The notes beneath the pieces were generated by a model. That model worked only from the letters and a program-made list of their open reading frames with translations. It did no database searches and was not told the DNA's origin. Of a stretch of 64,000 bases of DNA, positions 52,965 to 60,800 are shown one piece after another (within the stretch, counting starts at the first letter, position 1; each line of letters starts with the position of its first letter). Position numbers and translations under genes: made by a program. This DNA is from CAISGS01 sp044376615 (GTDB lineage Bacteria; Pseudomonadota; Alphaproteobacteria; Caulobacterales; Caulobacteraceae), in the NCBI GenBank assembly GCA_044376615.1, contig JBILKO010000001.1, positions 1 through 64,000 on the forward strand, read 5' to 3'.

Positions 52965-54620
52965 ATGGGCCGGTTTGACTATGTTATCATTGGTGCAGGC
53001 TCAGCGGGCTGCGTTCTGGCCAATCGGTTGAGCGCCGATGGCACCAAGCGGGTGCTGCTGCTCGAGGCCGGCGGCAAGGATAATTCCATCCTGGTCAAGA
53101 TGCCGGCCGGGGTTGGCAATCTGATCAAGGAAAAGGGCACCTATAATTGGGGCTTTTGGACCGAGGCCGAGCCGCATCTGGACGGACGCAAGCTCTGGTG
53201 GCCGCGCGGCAAGGGCTGGGGCGGGTCGAGCTCGATCAATGGCATGATCTATATTCGTGGCCATGCGCGCGATTATGATCAGTGGCGGCAAATGGGCCTG
53301 AAAGGCTGGTCCTATGGCGAGGTCCTGCCCTATTTCAAACGCTCAGAGACGCTGGAAGGCGGCGGCGATGCCTATCACGGCAGTGACGGCCCCTTGCATG
53401 TCTCAAAGGCCTCGACCCCCAATCCGATCTTTACCAGCTTCATCCAGGCCGGGGCGGCGGCGGGCTATAAGCTCACTGCTGATTTCAATGGCTATCAGCA
53501 AGAAGGCTTTGGCCCCTTCCAACTGACGATCAAGGATGGTCAGCGCTGGAGCGCAGCGCGCGGCTATCTGCATCCGGTCAAGGATCAAAGGCCTAATCTG
53601 ATCACTGAGATCGAGGCGCGAACCACCAAGATTATCATCGAAAACGGCCGTGCGGTTGGCGTCGCCTATGTTCAAGGCAAGAAGAATACCCCTAAGATCG
53701 CCTATGCCGATGCCGAGGTCCTTCTTTGCGCCGGTGCCGTCCAGTCGCCGCAAATCCTGCAATTATCGGGCATTGGTGATCCAGAGGCCCTAACCAAGGT
53801 TGGGGTGCCCGTGGTGCATGCACTAAAGGGCGTGGGTAAGAATCTGCAAGACCATCTGGACGTGATCCTGTCTTGGGAATGCCCGCAGGCCATTACCGCC
53901 TATGCCTATAATAAGGGCTTAAAGCGCCTGGCCACCGGCCTGAACTATTTGTTGCGCGGCCAGGGACCGGGGCGGCAAAACTTCCTCGAGGCTGGGGCGT
54001 TTTTGAAATCGCGGCCCGATCTGGACCGGCCTGACCTGCAATTGCACTGCGTCCTGGCCATTATGAAGGATCATGGCAAGACCGTGATCGAGAAGGACGG
54101 GTTTTCGATCCATGTCTGCCAGCTGCGCCCCGAAAGCCGTGGCGAAGTGTTTTTGCGCTCCGCCGATCCGTTCGATGATCCCGCCATCTTGGCCAATTAT
54201 CTGGCCACGGACGAAGACCGCCGCGCCTTGCGTGAAGGCATTAAGATGGTGCGAGACTTTGTGAAGGGCACGGCCATGGATGCGGTGCGCAGTGACGAGT
54301 TCCAGCCTGGAGATGCGATCCAGTCGGACGCCGATCTCGATGCCTGGATCCGCCAGACGGCCGAGACCATTTATCACCCAGTCGGCACTTGCCGCATGGG
54401 CGCGGCGGACGATGCCCTGGCCGTGGTTGATGAGGCCTTGTGCGTGCACGGACTAAAGGGTCTGCGAGTCGTCGATGCCTCGGTCATGCCAACCCTGATC
54501 GGCGGCAATACCAATGCCCCGACCATTATGATCGCTGAAAAGGCCGCCGATATGATCCTGGGCCGCGCCCCGCTCGCACCTTTGACCGTTCCGGTGTTCG
54601 AAGACGCCAGCGCCGCCTAG
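52965..54620 (+). CDS. GMC family oxidoreductase (choline/alcohol dehydrogenase type)
   Basis: A 551-residue FAD enzyme of the glucose-methanol-choline family, oxidising an alcohol to an aldehyde. Seen: DYVIIGAGSAGCVLANRLS (5-23) with the FAD dinucleotide loop, LLLEAGG, WWPRGKGWGGSSSINGMIYIRG, the GMC signature GAVQSPQILQLSGIG, HPVGTCRMG with the catalytic histidine, and GGNTNAPTIMIAEKAADMI. The start is ATG 52965 with GGAAG eight bases before; another ATG 15 bases upstream is less well placed. It resembles BetA, but no betaine genes are near, so choline as substrate is not supported. Confidence 0.92.
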   Translation: MGRFDYVIIGAGSAGCVLANRLSADGTKRVLLLEAGGKDNSILVKMPAGVGNLIKEKGTYNWGFWTEAEPHLDGRKLWWPRGKGWGGSSSINGMIYIRGHARDYDQWRQMGLKGWSYGEVLPYFKRSETLEGGGDAYHGSDGPLHVSKASTPNPIFTSFIQAGAAAGYKLTADFNGYQQEGFGPFQLTIKDGQRWSAARGYLHPVKDQRPNLITEIEARTTKIIIENGRAVGVAYVQGKKNTPKIAYADAEVLLCAGAVQSPQILQLSGIGDPEALTKVGVPVVHALKGVGKNLQDHLDVILSWECPQAITAYAYNKGLKRLATGLNYLLRGQGPGRQNFLEAGAFLKSRPDLDRPDLQLHCVLAIMKDHGKTVIEKDGFSIHVCQLRPESRGEVFLRSADPFDDPAILANYLATDEDRRALREGIKMVRDFVKGTAMDAVRSDEFQPGDAIQSDADLDAWIRQTAETIYHPVGTCRMGAADDALAVVDEALCVHGLKGLRVVDASVMPTLIGGNTNAPTIMIAEKAADMILGRAPLAPLTVPVFEDASAA

Positions 54621-54732
54621 ACTTGTCGCTTCAGCGTGGCCTGGCCAGGTCCAAACTTTGCTTGGCCAGCCGCGACAAATCGCCCTATATTCTTGGGCAA
54701 TAGGGGCTCAAATGGGCCTTGAGGAGGACACC

Positions 54733-55338
54733 ATGGCTGGACTGCTGCAAAACTTTCGAAACACCTTGATCGCTGGGACCGTATTGGCCCTGATCCTTAT
54801 TGCCGGATACCAGATGCATTATGGCGCAGCCGACGCCGTCTATTGGCAGGCCATTTTCCGCTTCCTGCACGTGTTTGTCGGCATTCTCTGGATCGGCCTG
54901 CTCTATTATTTCAATTTCGTCCAGATCCGCAAAATGCCGGAAATTCCAGCTGAGCTGAAGCCAGCGGTTTCGAAATATATTGCGCCAGAAGCCCTGTTCT
55001 GGTTCCGCTGGGCGGCTCTAGCCACAGTCCTTGCCGGGATCATTCTGGCCTGGAATCGCGGCTATCTGGTCGAAGCCTATACGCTGGGCGCGACCGAAGG
55101 CTTTAGCGTGCCGCAGCATACCTTTATCGGGGTTGGCATGTGGCTCGGCACCATCATGTTCTTGAACGTCTGGCTGTTCATCTGGCCAAACCAGAAGATC
55201 GCTCTGGGCATGGTTGAGGCCGATGCCGATGCCAAGGCCAAGGCTGCCCGGACAGCCATGCTGTTTAGCCGCACCAATCTTTTGCTGTCCCTGCCTATGC
55301 TGGCGACCATGACCATGAACCAGACCCTGTTCGGCTAA
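54733..55338 (+). CDS. PuuD-like (urate hydroxylase membrane domain) protein
   Basis: A 201-residue membrane protein with about five helices, similar to the N-terminal membrane part of the urate hydroxylase PuuD family. Seen: AIFRFLHVFVGILWIGLLYYFNFVQIRKMPEIP-type start of the core (histidine in a helix), ALFWFRWAALATVLAGI, PQHTFIGVGMWLGTIMFLNVWLFIWPNQK, and a C-terminal helix. It lacks the cytochrome c domain of true PuuD, and no purine-degradation genes are nearby, so the function is open. The start is ATG 54733 after GAGGAGGA. A strong terminator follows. Confidence 0.8.
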   Translation: MAGLLQNFRNTLIAGTVLALILIAGYQMHYGAADAVYWQAIFRFLHVFVGILWIGLLYYFNFVQIRKMPEIPAELKPAVSKYIAPEALFWFRWAALATVLAGIILAWNRGYLVEAYTLGATEGFSVPQHTFIGVGMWLGTIMFLNVWLFIWPNQKIALGMVEADADAKAKAARTAMLFSRTNLLLSLPMLATMTMNQTLFG

Positions 55339-55360
55339 ACCGTTCAGGCCTAGATAAGAG

Positions 55361-55395
55361 GGGGCTCGCCAGCGATGGCGGGCCCCTTTTTTTTT
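55361..55395 (+). terminator. Rho-independent terminator after the PuuD-like gene
   Basis: A 10-bp stem (one G-U pair) pairs 55361-55370 with 55377-55386 around a six-base loop, followed by nine T residues (55387-55395). This is the clearest intrinsic terminator in the window. Confidence 0.93.
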
Positions 55396-55530
55396 GACCA
55401 AATTGCCTCGTTCAATTTAGCTCATCCCAGTCGCCTTACTGAAGATCTATTTGCGGACAAGCAGGCCTTGTTCCATAGGAAAATTTCAGATCTGGACACT
55501 TAACTTGGCTGTTCGTTAGGATCGGCACAC

Positions 55531-56139
55531 ATGTTCGATAAGGCAACACTTCAATATTACTCTGATGTCCGGCCCACCTATAAAGGAAGTGGTATTGGCG
55601 GCATTAGTCGGTATCTCAACGACTTCGTTGCGCGATTGTTGCCCGGATGCCGCATCCTTGAACTCGGCTGCGGCGGCGGACTTGATGCAGAAGCGCTAAT
55701 TCAGGCTGGGTTTGACGTCGATCCGACCGATGGGGTGGCCTCTATTGCGCAGCAAGCCGAGCAGAGGCTTTGCTTGCCTGTTCGCGTCATGCGCTTCGAT
55801 CAACTCGCCTCTGACCAAGAATATGACGCGATTTGGGCGAATGCCAGCCTGATCCACGTGCCGATGGAGTCGCTTGGTGACGTGCTCACGCGCGTCCACC
55901 GCGCGTTAAGGCCAGGTGGCCTACACGGGGCGACCTATAAGTGCGGGGGACACCAGGGTCGTGACCGTCACGGTAGATACTATAACTATCCGTCTATGGA
56001 AATGTTGCTTGCCGCTTATCAAACGAGCGGCGATTGGGACTTGGTTCACCAATTTGAGTATGTTGGCGGCGGATTTGAGGACGGATTGGGTCCTTGGGCG
56101 TATGTGGTGCTGAGACGACGAGACTCTCCGCACGGATGA
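55531..56139 (+). CDS. Class I SAM-dependent methyltransferase
   Basis: A 202-residue Rossmann methyltransferase. Seen: motif I RILELGCGGGLDAEALI (41-57), an acidic end of strand 2 in DVDPTDG, DAIWANASLIHVPMESL (motif IV region) and LRPGGLHGATYK (motif VI). The substrate is unknown. Codon use looks less GC-biased than in the flanking genes, and it sits alone between a strong terminator and the next unit, so it may have been acquired. Confidence 0.85.
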   Translation: MFDKATLQYYSDVRPTYKGSGIGGISRYLNDFVARLLPGCRILELGCGGGLDAEALIQAGFDVDPTDGVASIAQQAEQRLCLPVRVMRFDQLASDQEYDAIWANASLIHVPMESLGDVLTRVHRALRPGGLHGATYKCGGHQGRDRHGRYYNYPSMEMLLAAYQTSGDWDLVHQFEYVGGGFEDGLGPWAYVVLRRRDSPHG

Positions 56140-56172
56140 GCTCAAAGCAGATACGCTTTATGAGGTGGGCGC

Positions 56173-56877
56173 ATGGATGATGAGATCGAGGCCGAGGTGC
56201 GCCGCGCCGATCCTGATCGTTGGCTGGCCAGCCGCCTGATCAGCGACCCGGCCTTACGCACCGATGTCCTGGCTGTGCTGGCCTTTGATGCTGAACTGGC
56301 AAGGGTGCGGGCCGTGGTCAGTGAGGCCCTGCTGGGCGAGATCCGCCTGACCTGGTGGCAAGAAGCCCTGGACGAGATCACCCAGCATCGCCCGGTGCGT
56401 CGCCACCCAACGGTTCAGGCCTTGGCCCAAGCGATCGAGTCCCGCCATCTGTCGCCCGTGCTGCTGTCTAGCCTGATTGAGGCACGGATCGAGGATCTAG
56501 GCGGCGCGGTCTTTGATTACCCGGACAAGGCGATGGTTCATATTGACCAGACCAGCGTCGCCCTATCGGCCTTGGTCTTGCAAATCCTGTCACCAGGCAC
56601 GGACCTGCATGCGGTCCAGGCGGTTAGCCGCGCCTATGGCCTGGCAAGGCTCAGGCTCGCCGGGCGTTTGACCCCTGGGCTTGCCATGGATTGGGCTCCG
56701 CAGCGGCTAAGGGATGATCTGGCCTTGGGCGCTATCGCCTCAAAGGCCTTACCGGTTGAGGCCTTCCCCGCCATTGCCCACTGCGTCCTAACCGCCAGCC
56801 TGGCTAAGGGCCGCGAGCCTGGCCCCTTGGCTAAGCGGGCCTTGATCTTTTGGGCCAGCCTGACCGGCCGCGTCTAG
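56173..56877 (+). CDS. Squalene/phytoene synthase-like protein (NDUFAF6-like)
   Basis: A 234-residue all-helical protein of the squalene/phytoene synthase superfamily. Seen: the family segment EALLGEIRLTWWQEALDEI (about 56-74) and a second helix set with VSRAYGLARLRLAG. The Asp-rich DxxxD motifs needed to bind prenyl diphosphates are missing, which matches the NDUFAF6 branch, a complex I assembly factor in mitochondria with alphaproteobacterial relatives. It is therefore probably not a carotenoid or hopanoid enzyme. The stop overlaps the convergent trmFO stop within CTAG. Confidence 0.78.
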   Translation: MDDEIEAEVRRADPDRWLASRLISDPALRTDVLAVLAFDAELARVRAVVSEALLGEIRLTWWQEALDEITQHRPVRRHPTVQALAQAIESRHLSPVLLSSLIEARIEDLGGAVFDYPDKAMVHIDQTSVALSALVLQILSPGTDLHAVQAVSRAYGLARLRLAGRLTPGLAMDWAPQRLRDDLALGAIASKALPVEAFPAIAHCVLTASLAKGREPGPLAKRALIFWASLTGRV

Positions 56878-58247
56878 GCCGCCAGCCAGGCGTCGAGATC
56901 AGCCAGGGCACGGACGCTCATTAGCCGCTTCTTGGCGCGGCCGCGTTCTTTCAGCGGCAATTTGCGGCCCTCATGATCAAATTTTGGTGGCTCGACCGGT
57001 GGCAGGAGGCCGTAATTAATATTCATGGGTTGAAAGGCGCCGCCTTCGAGGTGGCCGCCGGTAATATGGCTGATCAAGGCGCCAAGTGCGGTGGTGGCCG
57101 GCGGCGCGTCCAAGGTCCGGCCTAGCGCCTGGGCCGCCGCAAACCGGCCCGCCATCAGGCCAATGGCGGCGCTTTCGACATAGCCCTCAACCCCGGTGAC
57201 CTGGCCGGCAAAGCGCAGGCGCGGCTGAACCTTGAGGCGAAGGCTGGTATCCAGCAGTCGGGGCGAATTGATAAAGGTATTGCGGTGCAGGCCGCCCAGC
57301 CGGGCGAACTGGGCATTTTCCAGGCCAGGGATCTGGCGAAACACATCGGCCTGGACCCCGTGCTTAAGCTTGGTCTGAAAGCCGACCATATTATAGAGAG
57401 TGCCCAGGGCATTATCCTGGCGCAGCTGGACAATCGCATAGGGTTTGACCAGGGGATCGCGCGGATTGGTCAGGCCAACGGGCTTGAGCGGCCCCCAACG
57501 CAGGGTCTCATGCCCGCGCTCGGCCATGACCTCGATCGGCAAACAGCCGTCAAAATAGGGCACATTTTCCCAGTCCTTGAACGTGGTCTTAGGGCCGTCC
57601 AGCAGGGCCTGGATAAAGCCGTCATACTGGTCCTTGGTCATGGGGCAGTTGATATAGGCGGCCTTGTCGCCGCCGGGGCCTTCCTTGTCATAGCGCGACT
57701 GACGCCAGGCAATGTCCATATTGATCGTATCGGCATGGACGATGGGGGCAATGGCGTCAAAGAAGGACAATTGGCCTTCGCCAGTCAGGTCGAGGATGGC
57801 TTGCGACAGTTCAGGCGTCGTCAGGGGGCCGGTGGCGACAATGACGTTTTGCCAGTCGGAGGGGGGCAGGCCGATCACCTCCTCGCGCACAATCGTGATC
57901 AGGGGGTGGGCTTCAAGCCTCGCCGTGACCTCAGCCGAAAACCCCTCGCGATCGACGGCCAAGGCCCCGCCTGCCGGGACCTGATGCATATCGCCGCTGG
58001 CCATGATGACCGAGCCGCAGCGCCGCATTTCGGCATGCAAAAGCCCGACCGCATTATGCTCCCAATCATCCGAGCGAAACGAGTTGGAACAGACCAACTC
58101 AGCCAGGCCCTGGCCCTGATGCGCCTCAGTGCCGCGATGCGGGCGCATTTCGTGCAGGATTACCGGCACGCCCATCTGGGCCGCCTGCCAGGCCGCTTCC
58201 GATCCGGCCAGGCCGCCGCCGATAATGTGTAGGGGATCAATAGACAT
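56874..58247 (-). CDS. trmFO: Methylenetetrahydrofolate-tRNA-(uracil-54 C5)-methyltransferase
   Basis: A 457-residue FAD- and folate-dependent enzyme that makes ribothymidine at position 54 of tRNA. Seen: HIIGGGLAGSEAAWQAAQMG (7-26) with the FAD loop, Cys53 in LVCSNSFRSDD and Cys201 in NCPMTKDQYD (the two catalytic-site cysteines known from TrmFO), and the C-terminal INYGLLPPV. Length is normal. It uses the same methylene-folate donor as ThyA. Its start is near a divergent membrane protein gene. Confidence 0.96.
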   Translation of the reverse strand: MSIDPLHIIGGGLAGSEAAWQAAQMGVPVILHEMRPHRGTEAHQGQGLAELVCSNSFRSDDWEHNAVGLLHAEMRRCGSVIMASGDMHQVPAGGALAVDREGFSAEVTARLEAHPLITIVREEVIGLPPSDWQNVIVATGPLTTPELSQAILDLTGEGQLSFFDAIAPIVHADTINMDIAWRQSRYDKEGPGGDKAAYINCPMTKDQYDGFIQALLDGPKTTFKDWENVPYFDGCLPIEVMAERGHETLRWGPLKPVGLTNPRDPLVKPYAIVQLRQDNALGTLYNMVGFQTKLKHGVQADVFRQIPGLENAQFARLGGLHRNTFINSPRLLDTSLRLKVQPRLRFAGQVTGVEGYVESAAIGLMAGRFAAAQALGRTLDAPPATTALGALISHITGGHLEGGAFQPMNINYGLLPPVEPPKFDHEGRKLPLKERGRAKKRLMSVRALADLDAWLAA

Positions 58248-58296
58248 GGCGCGCTTATAGCCGCTAAATCATACTGGTTGAACAGGGGGCTATGGG

Positions 58297-59118
58297 ATGA
58301 AGCTGGAATTAGACACGGCCCTGATACGGTCCAGCCTTGGCCATGGCATCGCGGTTATGCGCCAGTCTTGGCGGCAGTTTTGGCCGCTGATGCTGATTGT
58401 GTCAGCAATAAACTTCACCGGGTCAAGTATAGACAGTCAATTGGCAAGGCTGATCTGCACGATCCTAGGCGGCCTGCTTACAATCTCACTTTTTGGCGCG
58501 CTTTTTCGCATTGCCGATCCTAGCCGCGACCTGGCTCACCCAAACCTTGGGCGGTTTGGGATCCAGTTTAGAGATATCGAAGCACGGCTTTTATGGGCCT
58601 ATTTGGGCAAGGCCGCCATTTTGGTCTTTATAGGCCTTTTGCTCGTAGTGTTTAACCTCGTCTTGGCAGCGATCATAGCCTATGGGCGTGGACATGAACT
58701 GACGCTGGCAAACCCGTCCGCCTACTGGGTTGAGCTTGGGCCATTGGGCCTTTGCGTCTTGGCCATAACCATCATCATTTCGACCTTGTACATTATGTGG
58801 TTGTCAATTCGGCTTTACCTCGTCGAACCAGCAAGCGCGTATGGTCGCGAGCCACAGATTCTATCGACGCTCCCGCTTACCAGAGGCAGTCTATACAGTT
58901 TAGGGTTAGCTATCGGGGTAGTCTGGGTCGGCTATCTTATCGCTCTAATTGCGAGCGGCGGCATTGGGTACAGTGTCCCGAGCTCGCTTATGAAATACGC
59001 ACTCATGTGCGTTCTTGAATCGGCTCTGATCTTTGTCCTCGTTCCGTTTGACATCGGCATAAAGGCGGCTCTTTACCGCTCGCTCAAAGCGCGACATAAC
59101 CCGGTGGAAGACCCGTAA
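58297..59118 (+). CDS. Polytopic membrane protein, unknown function (tandem copy 1)
   Basis: A 273-residue integral membrane protein with about six helices in two groups, separated by hydrophilic loops. I do not recognise a family. The hydrophobic pattern and the SRGxx/TRGSLYSLGLAIGVVWVGYL-type segment before the last helices recall the next gene product, which suggests an old tandem duplication. It starts with ATG 58297, about 50 bp from the trmFO start on the other strand, so the two share a small divergent promoter region. Confidence 0.7.
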   Translation: MKLELDTALIRSSLGHGIAVMRQSWRQFWPLMLIVSAINFTGSSIDSQLARLICTILGGLLTISLFGALFRIADPSRDLAHPNLGRFGIQFRDIEARLLWAYLGKAAILVFIGLLLVVFNLVLAAIIAYGRGHELTLANPSAYWVELGPLGLCVLAITIIISTLYIMWLSIRLYLVEPASAYGREPQILSTLPLTRGSLYSLGLAIGVVWVGYLIALIASGGIGYSVPSSLMKYALMCVLESALIFVLVPFDIGIKAALYRSLKARHNPVEDP

Positions 59119-59142
59119 GACTCGGGCGAAAAGGACTAGGCC

Positions 59143-60057
59143 ATGGCTGCGTTTTCTCCCACCGATGTTGCCTTTGAAGGCTTTCGCATCACGCGTGAGC
59201 GGCCCATAACGGTCGCGATCTGGACTGGCTTTTATCTCGTGGTCAGCCTGGCCATGGCCATCCTAATGATCGCCACGGTCGGCCCAGAATTTAACGCGCT
59301 TGAACAGGCGGCCAAGCATGGCGGTGACCCTCAACAGTCGATAGAGACCCTGCAAAAACTGTTGCCCTTTTATGCCATCGCCTTTCCGGTCGGCATTAGT
59401 GTGATGTCGATCTTTGCCGGGGCAGTTTTCCGCATTGTGCTGGGGCGGCCCGGCGGTGTGGCCGGACATCTGGCTTTTGGTGAGGATGAGTTTCGGCTGA
59501 TCGCCATGAGCCTAATCGTCAGTGTCCTGATGTTACTCGCCCTGTTCGTGATCATGTTGGCGGTTGGGATATTGGCTGGGATTGGTGCCACGATCAGCCC
59601 TGCTGCAGGCGGATTGATCGGTGTGGTCAGTGGCATTGCGGCCTTTTGTGGCATGTTGTGGGTGACGGTACGCCTGTCTCTCTGCGGGCCCATGACCTTT
59701 GCCGAGCGCAAGATTGTTATCTTCCGTGCCTGGACCGTGTCTCGCGGTCATTTTTGGCAATTGCTCGGCTCCTATGCCCTGGCCATGGGTATGGGCATTG
59801 TCGCCGCCTTGATGGCCTTTATCGTCTTTGTCGCCTTGGCGGGTGTGCTGGTGGTCGCGACCGGCGGCACAATCGCCGATATCGGTGCCCTGTTTCGCCC
59901 AGACTTTACGTCAATCGCCTCGTTCTTCACCCCGGCCATGATCCTTTATCAGGTGTTTGGCGCCGTGATTACCGCCATCTACTACGCCGTCATCCTGGCC
60001 CCCCAGGCCATGGCCTATGTCGCCCTAACCGATTATGCGGGCGACACCGAAGGCTAG
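59143..60057 (+). CDS. Polytopic membrane protein, unknown function (tandem copy 2)
   Basis: A 304-residue membrane protein with about six long helices. Seen: an N-terminal AFEGFRITRERPITVAIWTGFYLV before the first helix, TVRLSLCGPMTFAERKIVIFRAWTVSRGHFWQLLGSYALAMG-type segment, and a hydrophobic C-terminus ending in ALTDYAG. The layout is like integral-membrane domains that precede glycerophosphodiesterases, but no enzyme domain is attached. It lies 24 bp after copy 1. The stop overlaps the convergent GST stop within CTAG. Confidence 0.72.
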   Translation: MAAFSPTDVAFEGFRITRERPITVAIWTGFYLVVSLAMAILMIATVGPEFNALEQAAKHGGDPQQSIETLQKLLPFYAIAFPVGISVMSIFAGAVFRIVLGRPGGVAGHLAFGEDEFRLIAMSLIVSVLMLLALFVIMLAVGILAGIGATISPAAGGLIGVVSGIAAFCGMLWVTVRLSLCGPMTFAERKIVIFRAWTVSRGHFWQLLGSYALAMGMGIVAALMAFIVFVALAGVLVVATGGTIADIGALFRPDFTSIASFFTPAMILYQVFGAVITAIYYAVILAPQAMAYVALTDYAGDTEG

Positions 60058-60665
60058 GCGTTCGCGCTTGGCCTTGCGCTTACAGCGGCGTGCCAGCGGC
60101 CTAAGCGCTCCAGGCCACCTGGCATAGGCAGGCCAATCCAGGCGGCGAAATCGATCGTTGTCAGGGCGGCAATATCGGCCATGCTAAAACTATTGCCGAC
60201 CATATAGTCATGGCCTTCTAATTCGCGGTCCAGCCAGGTCATGACTCGCTCGGCGGTCTCGCGGTTAGACTCGCCAAATTCCTTGTACTGGGTCAGCAGC
60301 TTGGCCGTATAGGGGTGGGCGTGACGCCAAAACATGCCGACCGGGGTCATGAGTTGAAACTCGATCCGGCGAATGGCCATATCGATCTGGGCCGCCTCAA
60401 GCGGGCTTGTGCCAAACAGCGGCTTATCGGGATAAACCGCCTCGAGATAGCGGCATATGGAGACGGTTTCAGCAATTACCGTGCCGTCATCCAATTCCAG
60501 GATCGGGATCTGGCCGAGCGAATTCTTAGCCTTGAACTCGGGCGTCTTATGTTCGCCCCGCATCATATTGACCGGGATTTCCGGCAAATCGATGCCCTTT
60601 TCGGCGAGAAAGATCCGCACGCGGCGAGGATTGGGAGCTGGGTTTGGCGCGCCATAGAGTTTCAT
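60054..60665 (-). CDS. Glutathione S-transferase family protein
   Basis: A 203-residue GST. Seen: a thioredoxin-like N-terminal domain with MKLYGAPNPAPNPRRVRIFL, the cis-Pro loop GQIPILEL (51-58) and the glutathione-binding AETVSICRYLE (65-75), then an all-helical C-terminal domain with VGNSFSMADIAALTTIDFA, the usual N-capping motif. Substrate unknown. It lies downstream of uvrA on the same strand, separated by a palindromic repeat. Confidence 0.92.
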   Translation of the reverse strand: MKLYGAPNPAPNPRRVRIFLAEKGIDLPEIPVNMMRGEHKTPEFKAKNSLGQIPILELDDGTVIAETVSICRYLEAVYPDKPLFGTSPLEAAQIDMAIRRIEFQLMTPVGMFWRHAHPYTAKLLTQYKEFGESNRETAERVMTWLDRELEGHDYMVGNSFSMADIAALTTIDFAAWIGLPMPGGLERLGRWHAAVSARPSANA

Positions 60666-60691
60666 TTTGGTGTCCTCATATCTGTGGGGTT

Positions 60692-60800
60692 AGGCCCCCT
60701 CCACCGCTGCGCGGTCCCCCTCCCCCAAGGGGGGAGGATTACATATGACTAATTCTTCCCCCACTGGGGGAAGTACCCGCGAAGCGGGGGTAGGGGGCCT
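60692..60800. repeat. Palindromic repeat element between uvrA and the GST gene
   Basis: The ends AGGCCCCCT (60692-60700) and AGGGGGCCT (60792-60800) are complementary. Further in, CCGCTGCGCGG / CCCGCGAAGCGGG arms and CCCTCCCCCAAGGGGGGAGG give two sub-hairpins around an AT-rich centre. The outer end coincides with the uvrA stop codon. This looks like a dispersed, MITE- or REP-like element of the kind common in alphaproteobacteria, possibly serving as a 3' stabiliser for uvrA. Confidence 0.72.

Noticed and set aside
52965..54620. Calling the GMC enzyme choline dehydrogenase BetA
   Set aside because: The family is broad, and no betaine aldehyde dehydrogenase, BetI or choline transporter gene is nearby.
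57285..58232. Plus-strand open frame of 315 codons opposite trmFO
   Set aside because: Shadow of trmFO; low-complexity Gly/Gln/Asp translation with no domain.
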